Assembly (NCBI RefSeq): GCF_030385785.1 | Contig: NZ_JAUEDK010000006.1 | Location: 1 to 64,000, forward strand | Reading direction: 5' to 3' | DNA length: 64,000 bases | From: Crenobacter oryzisoli | Lineage (GTDB): Bacteria; Pseudomonadota; Gammaproteobacteria; Burkholderiales; Chromobacteriaceae | In this document: in pieces, positions 63,780-64,000 of the stretch | Layout of the letters: every line of letters starts with the position of its first letter | Numbering within the stretch: the first letter of the stretch is position 1 | Notes under the pieces: generated by a model | The model's input: the letters and a program-made list of their open reading frames with translations, nothing else | Databases searched by the model: none | Told to the model about the DNA's origin: nothing | Made by a program: the position numbers and the translations under genes

Positions 63780-64000
63780 TTACACCGACAGGTACGACGA
63801 CTGCTTCAGCCCGCGGCAGAACTCGGCGAAGTAGGCGTTGCGCTCGTCGGCGGACAGCTGCGCGGCGCGTGCCTTTTCCTCGTAGCGGTTGAGGATTTCT
63901 TCCGGCGACAGGTGCACATAGCGCAGCATGTCCTCGATGGTATCGTGTTCCTCGATGCCGGCGAACTCCAGCTTGCCGCCCTCACGCACGTAGACGTTGG
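63780..64000 (-). CDS. speA: Probable biosynthetic arginine decarboxylase, C-terminal end (cut by the window)
   Basis: The frame is open to the right edge, and the visible ~73 residues are the C-terminus. HDTIEDMLRYVHLSPEEIL and CRGLKQSSYLSV resemble the closing GDT..VL.YV and GL..YTYL motifs of SpeA, which makes agmatine from arginine for putrescine synthesis. The catalytic and PLP-binding parts lie outside the window, so the assignment rests on this tail. It would add polyamine synthesis to the uptake locus at 30-38 kb. Confidence 0.6.
   Translation of the reverse strand, partial: NVYVREGGKLEFAGIEEHDTIEDMLRYVHLSPEEILNRYEEKARAAQLSADERNAYFAEFCRGLKQSSYLSV

Overview
The window looks like a chromosomal segment of a GC-rich betaproteobacterium, most likely of the Neisseriales (Chromobacteriaceae-like). 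This is inferred from gene content: aconitases AcnB and AcnA side by side, class I polyhydroxyalkanoate genes phaC-phaA, a Gcr-type 'site-specific recombinase' membrane protein, a DUF3138-type porin and a large FtsK. No rRNA, tRNA, CRISPR array or prophage was recognised. The segment is mostly core and transport functions. The first ~2.3 kb is less GC-rich and looks acquired: an IS630 transposase end, an alpha/beta hydrolase and a decayed flavin reductase.

Layout: 2.4-6.9 kb is an ssuEADCBF alkanesulfonate uptake and desulfonation operon, followed by a periplasmic alpha-carbonic anhydrase. At 7.9-11.9 kb a reverse-strand ftsK carries three in-frame microsatellites in its linker, followed by a 155-bp MITE-like element. 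At 12.5-18.3 kb acnB and acnA are divergent. At 18.5-22.4 kb lie a small polyQ secreted protein, truC, an FMN reductase, rlmJ and fbp. At 22.6-28 kb lie a frameshifted EamA exporter with a divergent LysR regulator, the Gcr-like protein and guaD. argS is at 28.2-30 kb.

At 30.2-38 kb a polyamine uptake locus (potFGHI) is followed by a DUF3138 outer-membrane porin and preceded by a second potF. The two potF leaders share a conserved block. The last gene in the window looks like the 3' end of speA (arginine decarboxylase), so polyamines appear twice. At 38.2-42 kb are trhP, unknown small genes, a DUF455 protein and tag. At 42.3-45.2 kb is a queuosine (preQ0/preQ1) cluster queC-queD-queE-queF, in which 'queD' encodes three concatenated T-fold domains. 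At 45.3-48.4 kb are a DUF4337 membrane protein and a cystine-type ABC transporter. At 49.4-56.1 kb an RND tripartite efflux operon is divergent from its TetR regulator across a double palindromic operator. At 56-63.6 kb are an AlkA-like glycosylase, clpB, phaC, phaA and an OsmC protein.

Three genes (ssuE, the EamA exporter and a Ser-rich protein) are broken by single-base indels at homopolymers, four events in all. Each can be restored by changing one base of a run, so either the assembly carries homopolymer errors or these genes are freshly inactivated. No clearly new multi-gene system was found. The most distinctive items are the triple-domain QueD, the FtsK repeat linker, the MITE-like element and the duplicated potF leader.
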